The position numbers and the translations under genes are program-made. This document shows, one piece after another, positions 59,365-64,000 of a DNA stretch of 64,000 bases. This DNA is from Terfezia claveryi. Lineage: Eukaryota > Ascomycota > Pezizomycetes > Pezizales > Pezizaceae. The notes under the pieces were generated by a model that saw only the letters and a list, made by a program, of their open reading frames with translations, was not told where the DNA came from and searched no databases. Position 1 is the stretch's first letter; each line of letters opens with the position of its first letter. The stretch spans positions 248,001 to 312,000 of the forward strand of contig WHUX01000001.1 of assembly GCA_015179025.1 (NCBI GenBank). Reading direction: 5' to 3'.

Positions 59365-59947
59365 GGTTGAGGTGGCTATGTCTATAAAATTAGTACATTA
59401 GAAGGCCTATTTGTCCTGACACGGAATAACCGGAGATACGGTAGTCTACTTCGAGTCCGTGAGGCACATGGCGTTGCTTAGTCTGGTTGGCACAAGCCTC
59501 TCGTAGGCAGAATTACACATCTTTGCAGCTAAAGTCTAGATATTTGTTCATGTTATAAAGAAAGGTCCCAATTGATTAACTGTATCTCGTTTTTAGGTTT
59601 GGAAAGCAAGAACACCATATCCTCATTGTGGCTTGTGGTTTATAGCACAGGAAAAAAAAGAATAACGACCAGGTAAACAAAGAAAAAAGATTCCCATTCC
59701 ATTTAACATCTCAGCCCTGTTCTCCCACAGCCTTCCCATCCTATGCTAGACCAGGGCGAAGAAAAGAGACAGCAGAAAAGCGCAAAACACCGTGTATCCG
59801 AAACCAAGTGACCAGTGACAATTGGATGATGACTGCCCGTTTAAACTTGCGTAAACATCCTTCCTCCGCCTCGAAACTTTTGTGACAGAGAACGTGTGAC
59901 TGAGATGAAGAATTGTTGTTTTGATTTTCATGACAATCGTTGGTGTG
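59365..59947. other. Intergenic RFT1 upstream / eL18 3' region
   Basis: A 583-bp gap with the RFT1 promoter and eL18 terminator. It holds an intact 28-bp TAGTCTGGTT unit at 59479-59506. No other feature seen. Confidence 0.5.
59479..59506 (+). repeat. TAGTCTGGTT family, 28-bp reference copy
   Basis: Begins TAGTCTGGTTGGCACAAGCC and ends TCTCGTAG. It matches the complement of 55624-55651 at 25 of 28 positions. The last part contains a small hairpin (GCCTC...GTAGGC). No direct repeat was found at its borders (GGCGTTGCT left, GCAGAATTA right). Confidence 0.6.
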
Positions 59948-60837
59948 TTACACCTTGAAACCCTTGCTTCGGCGACGGCCACGGGCCCTCTCGAACTTCC
60001 TTCCTTTTGAGGCGACATATCTGTGAAGAAGCTTAAAATGTCAGGACGAACTCCTCCATACCAAATTCCATAAAATCCCACCAGAAGACAAGGCGACGTA
60101 CGGCTTCTTTCCAGAGTGTGGCCCGAAACCAAAGTGCTTAACCGCCTCACGGGCGTTCTTGGGTCCCCTCAACAAGACAGTGTTGGCACCAGTTGGTGCC
60201 CTCAAGGCGAGCTGGTCGAGAGTGATAGCCTCACCACCGGCAGCAACAATTCGGGCACGGGCGGACGCGGTAAACCTCAATGCAGCAACGGAGAGCTTGG
60301 GGATGGTCAAGGTGCGGTTATCATCGGTGACAGTTCCAACAATAACGACGGTCTTGTCGAGCTTGGAGGCCTGCTCATGGCCGACATTCTTGAGGATCCT
60401 GGAAATTGAGACTGGTGGGCGGTTGATTTTGGACATGAAAAGACGGCGGAGGACCACCTTGTTAAAGTCGGAGTCGGTTCTCCCTGTCGGCAAAATTTTA
60501 TTAGTGGCTCGCTCAGTGATATAATATTAGGTTCCGTTAAATTGATTGAAGACATACTGGCAAGAAACCTGTAGACCTTGACCAACACCTTGAGGTAAGG
60601 GTTGTCGGACTTGGCCTATCCAGAGCCACCTCATTAGCTGCTGTTCCCTCCTAAAATCTGGACCTCCGCCATATCTCCAGAGCCGAATAATCCCCCTTCC
60701 CCAAGTGCTGCTCGTTGAACGTACCTCCTTGCGGTGATGAGTCGGCTTCTTGTGTTTCAGATCGATACCTTCACATATCCCGAATTAGACATTTCTCCCC
60801 ATATTGACATGGCATCGGCGAGATTGTGTATACCCAT
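59948..60837 (-). CDS. RPL18: 60S ribosomal protein eL18 (L18)
   Basis: Large-subunit cytosolic ribosomal protein. Exons on the minus strand: 60837-60834 (only ATGG), 60768-60725, 60615-60558, 60483-60102 and 60020-59948; 186 residues, exactly the yeast length. Sequence blocks are [85 protein letters not shown], and the basic end [19 protein letters not shown] first exon of ATG plus one base before an intron is common in fungal ribosomal protein genes and often has a role in expression. The intron count (four) is higher than average, also typical. The gene lies between RPA1 and RFT1, all on the minus strand. Confidence 0.97.
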
Positions 60838-61060
60838 TATTGCTGCTGGCGGTGTCAGTTAGTATATGATGGTGTCGACTGAGTGATGATACTGCTACCT
60901 GGGGTTGAATTACAAGTATTTCGCGACCTAAGTAAGCACGCACACACAAAATCAATGATAAGCCTAGACATATAGGGCAAACCCTGAAACACGCCAAGAA
61001 TTACAATTCAGAATGTTTTGATGAAGTCACGTGGCGATAAATAGAACGAGAGCTGATATA

Positions 61061-63458
61061 TCAACTACCAAACTTCAGGCCGAGTCCAGTTTTATATTCA
61101 GCACAACAATTTACAACCCAATCTTTAATCTTGTGAGTAAAGTCTTATAGTCTCCATCTGTTTATCACATTAGTTTTCTGTGAAAGGATGTATATTTGGG
61201 AACATAAGACTAGTAGACTTACCAACTTGGTGCACTCCATAGACCAGTTTGGTGGTGAAGCACTAACAACTTGATTCCTCACTCTTTGTTGCTCACCGTA
61301 GCTATCCATCTTCGCCCTGCACCTGAATATGTACGTTTTACCGACAGCTTCAGCGAAGGCTGCGAGGTAATCATTGGTCTTCTCTTCGCCTCCCTAAAAT
61401 AACAATAGGATATTTAGCCTAGTGAGTGAAGCCGATGGGGGTTTTAGCTTGTTTCATACCCGAAGTGCTTCTAGCTCATCCGCAGTCATCCCCATAATCA
61501 TTTTGCCGACATCATCGAAACAACTCAGCCATCCCTGGCTAAAGGCGTCATTTACCGACATAGTGATTACATATCTGCTTCACGTTAGCCATGAGCCTAC
61601 AATTCAAGACGGGGGCCTCACTTACCTGTACTGTGGTTTCGGCCATGTCTTATCACAGTTCTCACATCTCCACTCCCCGGGATTGTTTTCCACCACTTTC
61701 TTGTTGCATTTTTCTGACATGCAAGCTGGATAAGATACACCATCCTGCTTGAGATAAACAATCGTTGCCTTTGTACTATAGTAGTCAGGTTTCTCTTCGT
61801 TGTGTCCCAGGCCCTCAGAAACTACTTGTTCCAAGGTTTTATAAACCTCCACCCGCCCACCGGCTTGCCCCATTCCTGAGAGAGCTTGGTGAGATTGGAA
61901 TGTCTCATTGCGACCAGTAGCGTCGAACCAGCCTTTGAGCTTGTATGCCTCGTCGATATCTGGTTCCAATGTCATGGATGAGCTCATGCCCATGCTCAGA
62001 GAGCGGCCTCCAAAATCACTAACTTTCACACCCTTGAAAGCGATGACCGACTCCAGAGGTGCATCGAAGTTCTGCGCGGCTGCACCCCATAAAGTCATTC
62101 GAACATCGAAACCTGATGTATCAGCGAGCGTGATGTCGCGTTTCCGGTATTCTTTGTGTGTCGTCTTCGACGTTATCTCAGCCACATCTCCAGAATCCCT
62201 CAAAATACCAATAACATCGACCTGCGCGTCTTTCTCGACTTTTGCGAGCTCTGCAAAAGGTACAAAAGTGAATCTCAACTGGGGGACATCACTCTGATCC
62301 TCACACTACATAAATTTTAGTGATATATAAGTATTTATCTTAACCTAGATGTACTAACCTTCTCAACCTCCGTTTGAGGCTCAAATGTAATCTCATAATC
62401 GTTACTGAGACTCGAGAATTGCTTTTTGGCAAAAGAGACCCGGGCCTTTGAGACATAATACACCTGGCCTTCTTGTAGAACTTCATAAAGTGCATCGCAT
62501 TGCTCGTTGAATCCGGAAGCTCTGATTTCTCCGGTTTCATCCAAGAAGTGAACGGTGAATACCTTCCCTTCACCACGTGTATTCTTCCATGTCTTAATAT
62601 CAGATTTAAGACTCACCCGGGCCTTGATAGTCCATTTATTCTGGTAGGGAGACAAACCCTCTATGGGTATTATGTGAGCATTTGCATTAGCCCTGCTGAC
62701 GACAGGCCGTTTGCTCTCGCCGCTATAGAGACCAAATTAGCACCTTGGGGCTATCCCTGGAGGAAATCGGGACATACAACTGCTGACCCCTTTGCGGCGC
62801 TGGTAGTGCTGAGGGCTTACCTCCATAAAATGCTGGAGCTGTTGCCGCCTCAGGGGTCGCCGTGGTTGCTGTGGGTGAGGGATAGGGATTCCGTTGTAAC
62901 TCTCCAGAGTTCTGGCTTTTGTCGAGGGCCTTCTCGAGTGAATCTGGCTGCCCAATCTTATCATGAATTCCATATTCCTTCAGAACCTCCAACTCAATCA
63001 CAATAAGTACCCTAGTGGTGTTAGTGCGCTAAAATAATCGCGGGAGAGTGGATACAAACCTCCTCTCTTTAATTTGGTTCGTCTGGTACGATGTCAGCCT
63101 AATAATAGAGCCCTTCACTAAATCCCCATGCTTGATAAGATGGTTATTTTCTTTTGTGATCATGTTAGATGTGGATCTAATTTCGTGATATAAAGTAGGC
63201 TCGACTTACGGCTCGCAAGCATACACTGTACGAAGTGAACTGTATCACTAAGGACCACACGGAATCGTTCTTGGGCTTGTGGTGATGGACTCTAGAGATA
63301 TATCAGTTAGCGAATGCTCCTTGATTTTGGCTTGTGTGAAGTCATACAAGTGTCCTTGTTTGAAGGCACTGAACAACTATCGGAGGCAGGACCTGGCCAG
63401 CGTCACTAGTGAACACATTTCGTAAGGTACCTATCGAAATGACAGAGGTTGGGTCCAT
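61061..63458 (-). CDS. RFA1: Replication protein A large subunit (RPA70/RFA1)
   Basis: Single-stranded DNA-binding protein for replication, repair and recombination. Exons on the minus strand: 63458-63348, 63291-63210, 63150-63060, 63011-62821, 62660-62359, 62305-61626, 61574-61460, 61393-61223 and 61129-61061; 1812 nt, 603 residues, near yeast (621). The N-terminal OB fold starts MDPTSVISIGTLRNVF; DBD-A has LSPYQNKWTIKARV and GKVFTVHFLDETGEIRA. DBD-B has DVIGILRDSGDVAEI and KGVKVSDFGGRSLSM. DBD-C has the zinc site CMSEKCNKK...WRCENCDK and TYIFRCRAKMD. The last exon (IKDWVVNC...) is a guess: the acceptor and stop fit, but the family end is variable. The join from the linker to DBD-A (62820 to 62661) is the only one in phase, yet it skips about 20 coding-like codons. 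An indel there is possible. Confidence 0.9.
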
Positions 63459-64000
63459 GGTATCAAGTTCGAGATCGCTGGAGAGTAGAGCTCAGGCGTT
63501 GAACCTTAAAGTATATAGAGACTTGAACTTGGAGTCGCGTAAAGTGGTGTATGGAACGCGTTTTCCGAAAAGTCTTGGTGATATTAGTCACATCTAGGTA
63601 ACCCGTGCCATGTGCATGCATCTTATAAGTTCGAGAAGTGAGAAATCTCGGCACTGCTGCCTAAATTCGAGAAACCAACTGAGCATTACATATTCATTTG
63701 ACATTTGCCATTGAAACCACTACCGGGAGTGACTGGCAACTACCCTTATATATCTGTCAAATATCAAGAAAGATGTCTGAAATAGATCCTCCACCATACA
63801 CTGAATCTCTAGCTCCTAGAATGGGAGATCACTGCACTAGCAATTCACCTTTGGGTATCATCACTCTAGTAATCATGAAATGACTTTGAGAATATTAAGT
63901 GCGAGACCTTCCTGCTAACGGCTGAGTGAAGATCCATCGATCCAGCCGACTGGTGTACGTTCAAGGCTTCTATGATCAAAGTATTCAAAGACTAATACAC
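63459..64000. other. RFA1 upstream region to window end
   Basis: The RFA1 promoter should lie here. Short plus frames (63409-63597, 63698-63883) lack any recognisable content. The window ends before another gene is seen. Confidence 0.5.

Overview
The window is nuclear DNA of a filamentous ascomycete (Pezizomycotina). Genes are spaced apart rather than in operons. They carry short GT-AG introns, mostly 45-110 bp with CTAAC-like branch sites. There is an APSES regulator of the StuA type, a COP9 signalosome subunit and a tRNA-Leu with an intron. The protein sequences look closest to Leotiomycetes, but that is memory-based and untested. I see no ribosomal RNA, CRISPR array, secondary-metabolite cluster or intact transposon.

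Layout. 0-7 kb: an orphan Myb/SANT-like protein (minus), an empty stretch, a SAM-methyltransferase-like gene (plus) and the 24 kDa complex I subunit (minus), which carries an apparent one-base frameshift. 7.1 kb: initiator tRNA-Met. 7.4-15.2 kb, all minus: a PPR protein, an SR-type splicing factor (Srp1-like) and COP9 subunit 3. 15.6-19.9 kb: 5-oxoprolinase (plus), divergent from CSN3. 20.7-24.5 kb: a large MIT-domain protein (minus). 26.3-30.3 kb: the DEAD-box helicase DBP3 and a PIG3-like quinone oxidoreductase (both plus). 31.9 kb: tRNA-Leu(UAG). 34.1-36.8 kb: StuA (minus) with a very long upstream region. About 37-44 kb has no gene I can support. 44.1 kb: a BRCT protein (plus). 46.2-55.4 kb: GCN1 (minus). 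56.5 kb: SUB1/PC4 (plus). 57.6-63.5 kb, all minus: RFT1, ribosomal protein eL18 and RPA1.

The genes are mostly housekeeping: respiration (24 kDa subunit), organelle RNA (PPR), splicing (Srp1-like), neddylation control (CSN3), glutathione turnover (OXP1), ribosome production and use (DBP3, eL18, two tRNAs), amino-acid starvation signalling (GCN1), transcription (SUB1, StuA), N-glycosylation (RFT1) and DNA replication or repair (RPA1, BRCT protein). Order and strand give no sign of a dedicated pathway cluster. Exon structures below were worked out by hand from splice signals and family similarity. All splice junctions except the last two RPA1 choices are supported by phase and by conserved residues across the join.

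The most unusual signal is between genes. The 10-mer TAGTCTGGTT (either strand) occurs eight times exactly, against roughly 0.12 expected by chance, plus several variants. At most copies it lies inside a very short insert (7-41 bp) bordered by direct repeats of 7-12 bp. At 40.0 kb a perfect 42-bp palindrome made from the motif is nested inside two direct-repeat pairs. This looks like a family of ultra-short insertions or excision footprints of a DNA transposon with TAGTCTGGTTG termini. I do not recognise it as a described element.
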